12,276 bases of DNA from an uncultured Bacteroidales bacterium (GTDB lineage Bacteria; Bacteroidota; Bacteroidia; Bacteroidales; Paludibacteraceae). The notes below the pieces were generated by a model. That model did no database searches. It was not told the DNA's origin and saw only the letters and a program-made list of their open reading frames with translations. Both the position numbers and the translations under genes were made by a program. The stretch is taken from positions 1 to 12,276 of the forward strand of contig CAIUKZ010000073.1 in assembly GCA_903899865.1 (NCBI GenBank), written 5' to 3'. Position 1 is the first letter of the stretch. Each line of letters starts with the position of its first letter. Shown here one piece after another: positions 6,636 through 12,276 of the stretch.

Positions 6636-6666
6636 TTTGTACACTTAATTTACAGGTGTACATTTA
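6636..6666 (+). promoter_or_regulatory. Bacteroidota-type promoter of the CoA-transferase gene
   Basis: TTTG at 6636-6639 matches the -33 element exactly. TACATTTA at 6659-6666 matches the -7 consensus TAnnTTTG at all but the last position. The spacing is 19 nt, the optimum known for the phylum. Transcription would begin at about 6672, giving a leader of roughly 15 nt before the ATG at 6688. The call rests on consensus only. Confidence 0.55.
6638..6662. promoter_or_regulatory. Candidate operator: perfect inverted repeat over the -33 and -7 elements
   Basis: TGTACAC (6638-6644) and GTGTACA (6656-6662) form a perfect 7-bp inverted repeat with an 11-bp spacer. The half-sites are 18 bp apart centre to centre, close to two helix turns, so a dimeric regulator could bind both on nearly one face. 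One half-site overlaps the -33 element and the other the -7 element, so a bound protein would block the promoter. The regulator is unknown and no regulator gene lies in the window. Confidence 0.4.
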
Positions 6667-6687
6667 GTAACTATAATTCACACAATA

Positions 6688-8196
6688 ATGGAGAAAACAT
6701 TTAAATTTATGACTGCCCAAGAGGCAGCAAGTTACGTTAATAATGGTGATGTGGTTGGTTTCAGTGGTTTTACCCCAGCCGGCTCTCCTAAAGAAGTTTC
6801 AACAGCTATTGCACAACGTGCAGAAGCATTTCATGCCGAAGGGAAGCCTTATAAAATAGGTATGTACACAGGTGCATCTACTGGCGATTCGTTGGATGGA
6901 GCACTGGCTCGTGCTAATGCCATTTTGTTCCGTACTCCATATCAATCTAACAAAGATTTGAGAAATGCTCTCAATGCTGAAAAAGCTCCTTATTTTGATA
7001 TGCACTTGTCGGTTTTGGCACAAGAACTTCGTTATGGTTTTATGCCCAAGCCAAAATTTGCTATCATCGAAGTGTGTGATGTAACACCTAACGGCGAATT
7101 GGTGTTGACTGCTGGTGTGGGTATTTCTCCTACCATCTGCACCATTGCTGATCACATTATTCTTGAGTTAAACGAAAATCATCCGAAAGAATTAAGAGGT
7201 TTTCATGATATTTACGAACCGTTAGATCCTCCTTTTCGCAAGGAATTTCCCATCTACAAACCTTCTGATAGAATAGGATCACCAGTTGTAAAGGTTGACC
7301 CTTCCAAAATTTTGGGTATCGTGAGAACGAATCGTCCAGACGAAGTGGGCGGATTCACTCCAACGGATGAGGTGACTGACAATATCGGCAAAAACGTGGC
7401 TACATTCTTGGCAAATGAACTTAAAATTGGTCGCGTGCCATCTAGTTTCTTGCCCATACAGTCAGGTGTAGGTAATATTGCCAATGCGGTGATGGCGTCA
7501 TTGGGTGCTAATCCTGATATCCCGCCTTTCCAAATGTACACAGAAGTAATTCAAGATTCGGTGATTGAATTGATTAATAATGGGCACATTACTTTCGCAA
7601 GTGGATGTTCGCTTACTGTTTCTAATCCAGTATTGGAAGGCATTTACAAAAACATTGAATTTTTCCGTGATAAATTGGTGTTACGTCCGCAAGAAATTTC
7701 GAACAATCCAGAAATTGCACGCCGTTTGGGATTGATTACCATCAACACTGCGCTTGAAGCTGATATCTATGGTAATGTTAACAGTACTCACGTGATGGGT
7801 TCGAAGATGATGAATGGTATCGGTGGTGCAGGTGATTTTACTCGTAATGCTTATATTTCTATTTTCACCACACCTTCTACTGCCAAGGGTGGAAAAATCA
7901 GTGCCATTGTACCAATGGTAACACACGTGGACCAATCGGAGCACTCAGTGAATGTGATTATCACCGAACATGGTGTGGCCGACTTACGTGGTAAATCGCC
8001 AATTCAACGTGCAGAGGAAATCATTAATAATTGTGTTGCTCCGGAATACAAGCAAGTGTTACGTGATTATATGAAAATGACGGATGAAGGTTCACACACT
8101 CCACACGACCTAGCTGCATGCTTTGGTATGCACGAGCAGTTCCTCAAAACGGGTAGCATGCTTGGAACTGATTGGACTGAGTTTCACAAGAATTAA
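6688..8196 (+). CDS. Acetyl-CoA hydrolase/transferase family, succinyl-CoA:acetate CoA-transferase type
   Basis: A 502-residue cytoplasmic class I CoA-transferase of the acetyl-CoA hydrolase/transferase family (AarC, ScpC, Cat1). Such enzymes move CoA between succinyl-CoA and acetate, or another short acid, through a glutamyl-CoA thioester. Seen here: GFSGFTPAGSPKEV near the N-terminus (24-37), QSGVGNIANAVM (258-269), the catalytic glutamate in YTEVIQDS (Glu286), the glycine-rich GIGGAGDFTRNA (377-388), and TEHGVADLRGKSP (426-438). From memory of AarC (Glu294 and Gly388), Glu286 and Gly380 here keep one constant offset of eight, supporting the same active site. Length is complete. It is monocistronic, bounded by a candidate promoter with an overlapping operator and a strong terminator. 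In this setting it may make acetate from acetyl-CoA while saving the CoA bond, or activate acetate for the TCA cycle. Exact acid specificity cannot be read from sequence. Confidence 0.93.
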   Translation: MEKTFKFMTAQEAASYVNNGDVVGFSGFTPAGSPKEVSTAIAQRAEAFHAEGKPYKIGMYTGASTGDSLDGALARANAILFRTPYQSNKDLRNALNAEKAPYFDMHLSVLAQELRYGFMPKPKFAIIEVCDVTPNGELVLTAGVGISPTICTIADHIILELNENHPKELRGFHDIYEPLDPPFRKEFPIYKPSDRIGSPVVKVDPSKILGIVRTNRPDEVGGFTPTDEVTDNIGKNVATFLANELKIGRVPSSFLPIQSGVGNIANAVMASLGANPDIPPFQMYTEVIQDSVIELINNGHITFASGCSLTVSNPVLEGIYKNIEFFRDKLVLRPQEISNNPEIARRLGLITINTALEADIYGNVNSTHVMGSKMMNGIGGAGDFTRNAYISIFTTPSTAKGGKISAIVPMVTHVDQSEHSVNVIITEHGVADLRGKSPIQRAEEIINNCVAPEYKQVLRDYMKMTDEGSHTPHDLAACFGMHEQFLKTGSMLGTDWTEFHKN

Positions 8197-8222
8197 TAAT
8201 AAGGCGTTAACGCATATATAAT

Positions 8223-8262
8223 AAAAGACGGTTGCTAATAAATGTATTGGCAACCGTCTTTT
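8223..8262. terminator. Bidirectional intrinsic terminator between convergent genes
   Basis: AAAAGACGGTTGC (8223-8235) pairs perfectly with GCAACCGTCTTTT (8250-8262). The stem continues inward through one G-U and four A-T pairs to an AATG loop, 18 pairs in all. A-rich on the left and T-rich on the right, it can end transcripts from both the CoA-transferase (26 bp upstream) and the convergent SUMF1-fold gene (17 bp away). A separate 10-bp palindrome, GCGTTAACGC, lies at 8204-8213 just after the CoA-transferase stop. Confidence 0.9.
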
Positions 8263-8279
8263 GTTTATGAATTATTCGT

Positions 8280-9863
8280 CTACTTTTGTTCTACTGGTGG
8301 TGCTGTTCTAGCACCACGTCCTCCGAAAGTATTCAATCTGTGTGAGCTAGCGTAAATGCTGCTACGATCTGAAACTCTTAAGTATTCAGCATTCGAATAC
8401 CAACTTCCTCCCTTGAATCCTGTACCATACGAGTCCGCTTTTGGCCATGTAGCTGCATCGGCTTCGCCGGTTGCACTAAGGTTGCCGTCGCCGTGACTTC
8501 CATTGAAAGCTCTTCCTGTTTTGTTAGCAATCGTAACTGGGCGTTCATACACATTTCCACTCATGTCGAATATACCATAGATGGTTGCTCCATTTGCCAC
8601 TCTGTTTGCTGGAACTGCCTCTGAAGCTATGATTCGAAGTGGTCCTTGCACAGCAGTGTTGTTGCCGTAGGTGCAGTTGGGAGCTGCAGCTTTTTTGTTG
8701 GTAGAACTAAGTACCCCCGTGTTTTGAATCAATGTGGTATTTCCCCATGCATATTCGTTTGCAACTGGTTTGGCTATTCCCCTACAAGCTTTTTCAAATT
8801 CAAGTTCGGTAAACGGTCTGAGTCCACTCCAGTCAAGATAGGCAGCCAAGTCAGACCAGCTTAGGAAATTGCAGGGCACCGAGTTGCTTGGCACCGATTT
8901 GTTGCCTTTGTAGGTGTAAACAGCTGGTGTGTTAGGGCTTACCCCTGGTGTGGCAATGCAGATGCCGTTGCGGTTGGTGTTGGTCGCACACAATGCTCCA
9001 GTACCAGCTGGCGAATTCGGAGCATTTACAGTTCTAGTGGCTTGTTGTGAATAAGTGAGTGTGTTTAAGAAATCGATGTATTCTTGTTGGCTTAGTTCAT
9101 ACTTCATGCAGAAAAAAGCGTCATAACCTGTTGGGAAACCCTTTGCCACACTATCCACCGATGTGAGCGTTAAATCCCATAAACTTCTAGCTGATAGGTT
9201 GTTTGGGCTCGATTTAATATTGCTTCCTTGTAAATAGGGAGCTTTATTGCCTACTAGAAATGTAGTAACAGGACCTGATGTGTTGTTGGCAGCTGTAAAA
9301 CTCGATGTCTCAAATGGGTCTGCTCCTGTACCAAGGTAAAAAGCACCAGTTGGAACATACACTGTTTCAATGGCATAAACATGAATTTCGAGTTGAGAAT
9401 TGTCTGACAGACCATTTTTGCCATAGTTCCATTGAAGTTGAATGCCTTTCCATGTGTTTTTGCTAGCAGTAAATGCTGTTTCACTTCTATAGATGAAGCT
9501 CCCTGCTCCATCAGAACTGGGATTGATGGTGCATCCAGCTGGAGCAACGAAGTCAGTTGGGTTGATAAATGCATGCTTCCAAGAACCATCACCTTCATTT
9601 TTGATGCGGTATTTTACAAACACCCATGCAGCATCAAAATTTTTTGCTCCTTCTGCAAGACGAAATGAATTGTCCCAACTTAAATCAAATTGAACGACTG
9701 TCGTTTTTTTTGCAGCATCTTGATTCGAAAGTGTAGCATTGGACACCGTAATATTGCTGGCCGATATAGCTGTGGTAATGAATAGAAGGGTTGTGATAGC
9801 TGTGAATAATCTTACACGTTGTACCAATGTGGCGATTGCCATTTTCTTTTTTAAGTGTTTCAT
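8280..9863 (-). CDS. Secreted SUMF1/FGE-fold protein, probably without FGE activity
   Basis: A 527-residue exported protein. The signal peptide has a basic start (MKHLKKK) and a hydrophobic core, with likely cleavage after Ala35 (AISA|SN). Residues about 37-165 form an N-terminal domain with WDNSF, FDAAWVFVKYRIK and GSWKHAFI, a module I recall in Bacteroidota proteins of this type. From about 168 (VYVPTGAFYLGTG) to the end runs a formylglycine-generating-enzyme (SUMF1) fold: MKYELSQQEYIDFLN (253-267), PCNFLSWSDLAAYLDWSGLRPFTE in parts (330-353), LEFEKACRG (354-362), YGIFDMSGNVYE (429-440), GFKGGSW (482-488), RLNTFGGRGAR (509-519). True FGE has two catalytic cysteines just after GGSW; here the stretch is YSNAEYLRVSDRS with none, so sulfatase activation is unlikely. 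A binding or structural role is more likely. No lipobox or type IX secretion C-terminal domain is seen. An internal Met8 is an alternative start. Confidence 0.87.
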   Translation of the reverse strand: MKHLKKKMAIATLVQRVRLFTAITTLLFITTAISASNITVSNATLSNQDAAKKTTVVQFDLSWDNSFRLAEGAKNFDAAWVFVKYRIKNEGDGSWKHAFINPTDFVAPAGCTINPSSDGAGSFIYRSETAFTASKNTWKGIQLQWNYGKNGLSDNSQLEIHVYAIETVYVPTGAFYLGTGADPFETSSFTAANNTSGPVTTFLVGNKAPYLQGSNIKSSPNNLSARSLWDLTLTSVDSVAKGFPTGYDAFFCMKYELSQQEYIDFLNTLTYSQQATRTVNAPNSPAGTGALCATNTNRNGICIATPGVSPNTPAVYTYKGNKSVPSNSVPCNFLSWSDLAAYLDWSGLRPFTELEFEKACRGIAKPVANEYAWGNTTLIQNTGVLSSTNKKAAAPNCTYGNNTAVQGPLRIIASEAVPANRVANGATIYGIFDMSGNVYERPVTIANKTGRAFNGSHGDGNLSATGEADAATWPKADSYGTGFKGGSWYSNAEYLRVSDRSSIYASSHRLNTFGGRGARTAPPVEQK

Positions 9864-10009
9864 GCGTTCATGTTTATTTTTTAGTTAGAGGTCACATAAC
9901 TAGTCCTATTCTTAGCAAAAGAATTAGACCCAGTAGAAGGTGAATAATCCTAATCATGCTTGTATCATGACTATTATGAGTTATGACTTTTGTTGAATGT
10001 ACTGTTCTG

Positions 10010-10040
10010 CAAAAATAGCTATTCGTCAGTCCAGCCTAAA
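10010..10040 (-). promoter_or_regulatory. Candidate promoter(s) of the SUMF1-fold gene
   Basis: On the minus strand TATTTTTG (10017 to 10010) matches TAnnTTTG fully, with TTTA (10040 to 10037) 19 nt upstream as a near -33 element. The leader would be about 140 nt. A second full match, TATCTTTG, lies further upstream (10093 to 10086), with TTTG at 10119 to 10116 spaced 22 nt from it. Either or both could act. This is consensus matching only, in AT-rich DNA where chance matches occur. Confidence 0.4.
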
Positions 10041-10161
10041 TATCTATAGTTGCTAGAAAAACTAATCCTTTTTTATTTCAAATAGCAAAGATAAACTTTT
10101 TTTGCTTTTGCAAGTCAAATTTGATTTATTTCTTTTTTTCAAGTTTTTTTAATGAATTTTA

Positions 10162-10193
10162 TGTGACTGTTCGTTTTTTCATTTCTATATTTG
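10162..10193 (+). promoter_or_regulatory. Candidate promoter of the NAD(P)-binding oxidoreductase gene
   Basis: TATATTTG (10186-10193) is a full match to TAnnTTTG. TGTG (10162-10165), one mismatch from TTTG, lies 20 nt upstream. Transcription would start at about 10200, giving a leader of about 70 nt to the ATG at 10271. The rest of the 407-bp gap (9864-10270) between the two divergent genes is AT-rich with long T tracts; apart from a small ATTCTT/AAGAAT hairpin near its left end I see nothing more in it. Confidence 0.45.
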
Positions 10194-10270
10194 AAAACTT
10201 TTGAGACCCGCTTTTCGTTTCTCTCTATGTGCTTAATTATTTGATTTTTAAATATTTTTATTCGATTATA

Positions 10271-10903
10271 ATGAAAATTGTAGTTTTTGGTGCCAGTGGC
10301 AGGACAGGTACTTTATTTGTAGATCAGGCTTTAGCGGCAGGTCATCAAGTAGTGGCTTATGTAAGAAGGGAATCTGCATTGGGCAAAACGCATCCGAATT
10401 TGAAGTCGTTGGTTGGAGAACTAAATAGCACAACCCAACTTCATGCTGCCATCAAAGGAGCTGACGTTTGTGTTTCATGTCTAGGAGGAGGATCATTGCG
10501 GAAGCATGCCACAAAAATTATGGATGGAATTGACCAAATCGTAAAGGTTGCTGAAATGGAAGGCGTCAACCGATTTATTTACTTGTCAAGTCTCGGTGTG
10601 GGGGAGAGTAAGTACAAGATTCCACAGCCACTTAGGTTTTTTATTGTGGATTTCATGCTACGTGTTCCACTGGCTGATCACGCGGTGAATGAAGCTCGGA
10701 TTACAGCCAGTAAGTTGAATTGGACGATAGTGAGACCTGGTGGACTGAATGATGGAAAACTGGTGACACCACTTAAATATGGAACAGGTAATGAACTTCT
10801 GAAGGGTTCAGCTAGTATTTCTAGGGCAAGCTTAGCGGCTTTTATGTTGGCACAAATTGATAATGCAAATTTTGAAAAACAAGCTGTGTGGCTTTGTGAA
10901 TAA
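10271..10903 (+). CDS. NAD(P)-binding Rossmann-fold oxidoreductase (atypical SDR, NmrA/BLVRB-like)
   Basis: A 210-residue cytoplasmic protein of the atypical short-chain dehydrogenase type (NAD(P)H-binding, PF13460-like). The N-terminal strand runs straight into the dinucleotide-binding GASGRTG (residues 7-13), and Arg32/Arg33 at the end of the second strand suggest NADP(H). Also seen are VSCLGGGS (68-75), FIYLSSLGVG (102-111) and WTIVRPGGLNDG (151-162), which are the usual later landmarks. The substrate is unknown; relatives include flavin/biliverdin reductase-like proteins, quinone reductases and redox-sensing NmrA-like proteins. The frame also has an ATG at 10229 that would add 14 residues (MLNYLIFKYFYSII) ahead of the Rossmann strand. 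These are untypical of the family, so the ATG at 10271 is chosen. It is a single gene between a candidate promoter and a strong terminator. Confidence 0.87.
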   Translation: MKIVVFGASGRTGTLFVDQALAAGHQVVAYVRRESALGKTHPNLKSLVGELNSTTQLHAAIKGADVCVSCLGGGSLRKHATKIMDGIDQIVKVAEMEGVNRFIYLSSLGVGESKYKIPQPLRFFIVDFMLRVPLADHAVNEARITASKLNWTIVRPGGLNDGKLVTPLKYGTGNELLKGSASISRASLAAFMLAQIDNANFEKQAVWLCE

Positions 10904-10935
10904 TGTAAGGGTTTGATTTACCGATTGATATATAG

Positions 10936-10968
10936 CAAAAAGGCAACCCATTTGCGGTTGCCTTTTTG
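10936..10968. terminator. Bidirectional intrinsic terminator between convergent genes
   Basis: CAAAAAGGCAACC (10936-10948) pairs perfectly with GGTTGCCTTTTTG (10956-10968) around a 7-nt loop, CATTTGC. The A-run on the left and T-run on the right let it serve both the oxidoreductase gene (ends 10903) and the convergent outer-membrane protein gene (ends 10994). Confidence 0.9.
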
Positions 10969-10993
10969 TTGTTAGTGACTGTTTTCTGAGAAA

Positions 10994-11446
10994 TTAGAAC
11001 TTATATCTCAATCCCCATGAAGTAAATGCAAATGTTTGCCAGTACTCCCCAATAGTTGGTAGTAACTCTAGGTGTAACGAGAGTTTATCCAACTTTTCTA
11101 ATGGCGAGAATTGGATTCCTATAGGTGTTACTATCGCGGAAATGGCATATCCATATCCATTTAGATTGTACCCGATAACTCGGTTAAACACACCACCTAC
11201 TCCTACATAAATGGAATAGTTTTCACTTCGGATGAAATTTTTACATATAACCAATTCTGGGGACAAATTAGATAGTTCTCCATTACTATTCAATCTAAAT
11301 TCTCCCCATACTTTATTCGAGAAATCGTAGCTTACACCTAGCTTGGAATAGCTGGAATAATACGAAACCCCTATTTGAGAAAATGCATTACTACTCAAAA
11401 ACGATGTTAGCATAACTAATACAAAAATTCTGATTGTTCTAGTCAT
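10994..11446 (-). CDS. Small outer-membrane beta-barrel-like protein, function unknown
   Basis: A 150-residue exported protein not assigned to a named family. A signal peptide covers residues 1-23 (MTRTIRIFVLVMLTSFLSSNAFS, shown here only as its range and ending AFS|Q). The mature part is rich in alternating hydrophobic and polar strands with glycine and aromatic residues: IGVSYYSSYSKLGVSYDF (25-42), WGEFRLNSNGE (47-57), YSIYVGVGGVFNRVIGYNL (77-95). It ends in WGLRYKF with a terminal Phe, a pattern usual for outer-membrane beta-barrels recognised by the BAM complex. At about 128 mature residues it could form a small barrel of roughly eight strands. It stands alone, bounded by a terminator downstream; I found no clear Bacteroidota promoter in the 127 bp upstream. 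A small periplasmic beta protein is the alternative. Confidence 0.7.
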   Translation of the reverse strand: MTRTIRIFVLVMLTSFLSSNAFSQIGVSYYSSYSKLGVSYDFSNKVWGEFRLNSNGELSNLSPELVICKNFIRSENYSIYVGVGGVFNRVIGYNLNGYGYAISAIVTPIGIQFSPLEKLDKLSLHLELLPTIGEYWQTFAFTSWGLRYKF

Positions 11447-11573
11447 AAAGTGATTTTTATTTATTTTAATTGTTAATCGTTCTAAATGATTTTTTGATAT
11501 CAGGGCTACGTCATTTTGAATTATTCGAATAGCTTTTCTCTTTCAGATCACCCCAGCCAACTCGTCAACTCAT

Positions 11574-12276
11574 TTAGCAAACAGTAGTTGGTTTAATCAA
11601 TTTAAAGAAGTCATTCCCTTTGTCATCAACAAGGATAAATGCAGGGAAATTCTCTACTTCAATTTTCCAAATCGCTTCCATTCCCAATTCTGGGTATTCA
11701 AGGCATTCTACTTTTTTGATGTTTTGCTCGGCAAGGATAGCTGCTGGGCCACCGATAGAACCAAGGTAGAAACCACCATATTTCTGACAAGCATCGGTTA
11801 CTTGTTGTGTGCGGTTGCCCTTTGCTATCATAATAAGGCTGCCACCATTGGCTTGTAATAAATCCACATACGAGTCCATACGACCAGCAGTAGTGGGTCC
11901 AAATGATCCCGATGCCATGCCCTTAGGTGTTTTTGCAGGACCAGCGTAGTAGATAGGATGGTCTTTCAGGTATTGTGGTAGTGGTTTGCCTGAGTCAAGC
12001 ACTTCTTTGAGCTTGGCATGAGCTATGTCACGACCTACGATGATGGTACCATTGAGTGACAAACGAGTGGCAACTGGATATTTGCTCAGTGTAGCCAAGA
12101 TATCTGCCATCGGTAGGTTCAAGTCTATTTTCACAGCATCACCTTCACCTTGCTGACGAAGTTCTACTGGTATCAATGCGCCTGGATTGTCTTCCATTTT
12201 CTCAATCCAAATACCGTCTTTGTTGATTTTTGCTTTGATGTTTCTATCGGCAGAACATGATACGGCCATGCCTACA
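11574..12276 (-). CDS. Fumarate hydratase class I (FumA/FumB type), C-terminal part, cut by window edge
   Basis: The frame is open to the right edge (codons for Val-Gly precede the first visible Met), so this is the last 233 codons of a protein normally about 540 residues; the internal Met at 12267-12269 is not a start. Class I fumarase interconverts fumarate and malate in the TCA cycle using an oxygen-sensitive [4Fe-4S] cluster. Numbered from that Met, the C-terminal domain shows IIVGRDIAHAK (Arg80), SFGPTTAGRM (Thr126, Arg130) and IAKGN (Lys150). From memory these correspond with one constant offset to Arg421, Thr467, Arg471 and Lys491 of Leishmania major fumarase. Cys5 in AVSCS then corresponds to its third cluster ligand, Cys346. 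The end with SIGGPAA and the IWKIEVENFPAF strand is intact. The N-terminal domain with the other two cluster cysteines lies outside the window. Paralogue naming (fumA or fumB) cannot be decided, so no symbol is given. Confidence 0.93.
   Translation of the reverse strand, partial: VGMAVSCSADRNIKAKINKDGIWIEKMEDNPGALIPVELRQQGEGDAVKIDLNLPMADILATLSKYPVATRLSLNGTIIVGRDIAHAKLKEVLDSGKPLPQYLKDHPIYYAGPAKTPKGMASGSFGPTTAGRMDSYVDLLQANGGSLIMIAKGNRTQQVTDACQKYGGFYLGSIGGPAAILAEQNIKKVECLEYPELGMEAIWKIEVENFPAFILVDDKGNDFFKLIKPTTVC

Noticed and set aside
6799..7944. Minus-strand frames of 87-118 codons opposite the CoA-transferase
   Set aside because: The sense gene is intact and highly conserved; the antisense products have no signal, domain or start context of their own.
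8280..9863. Active formylglycine-generating enzyme
   Set aside because: The cysteine pair expected after GGSW is absent and no sulfatase gene is nearby.
8223..10968. Shared GCAACC/GGTTGC core in the two bidirectional terminators, as if a dispersed repeat
   Set aside because: Loops, outer stem bases and orientation differ; GC-rich terminator stems of this kind recur independently.

Overview
The window reads as chromosomal DNA of a member of the Bacteroidota. The evidence is AT-rich leaders with no clear Shine-Dalgarno sequence, several upstream sites matching the Bacteroidota promoter pattern (TTTG, about 19-20 nt, TAnnTTTG), a secreted SUMF1-fold protein with an N-terminal domain I associate with this phylum, a class I fumarase, and REP-like and 'CTCTGTG/CACAAAG' intergenic repeats of a kind common there. 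The genus cannot be told from this sequence. I recognise ten complete protein genes and one cut by the right edge. I see no tRNA, rRNA, CRISPR array or insertion sequence.

Left part (1-1073): a REP-like double hairpin at the edge, then a divergent pair made of a DUF4395 membrane protein with a C-terminal CxxC (minus) and a small cytoplasmic WCGPC thioredoxin (plus). Together they may form a membrane thiol-redox module.

Middle left (1137-6026, all minus strand): in transcription order pepD (M20C dipeptidase), a TPR lipoprotein with a DUF6624-like region, an AlgI/DltB-type MBOAT acyltransferase, and a membrane-anchored SGNH/GDSL-like protein. The gaps are 33, 2 and 88 bp. MBOAT plus SGNH is the standard pairing for O-acylation of an extracytoplasmic polymer. 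The lipoprotein, only 2 bp from the MBOAT gene, may be a further component. No polysaccharide synthase is visible, so the acceptor is unknown. This is the best candidate for an undescribed system here.

Centre (6027-6687): a 661-bp divergent intergenic region. It holds a tandem array of about 3.3 units of 96-97 bp, the first two units identical, followed by a promoter whose -33 and -7 elements are overlapped by a perfect inverted repeat. That promoter would drive a succinyl-CoA:acetate-type CoA-transferase (6688-8196), which can be linked to the TCA cycle through succinyl-CoA.

Right part (8197-12276): a strong bidirectional terminator between convergent genes; the secreted SUMF1-fold protein, which lacks the catalytic cysteines of formylglycine-generating enzyme; a 407-bp divergent promoter region; an NAD(P)-binding oxidoreductase; a second bidirectional terminator; a small outer-membrane beta-barrel protein; and the C-terminal part of class I fumarate hydratase running off the right edge.
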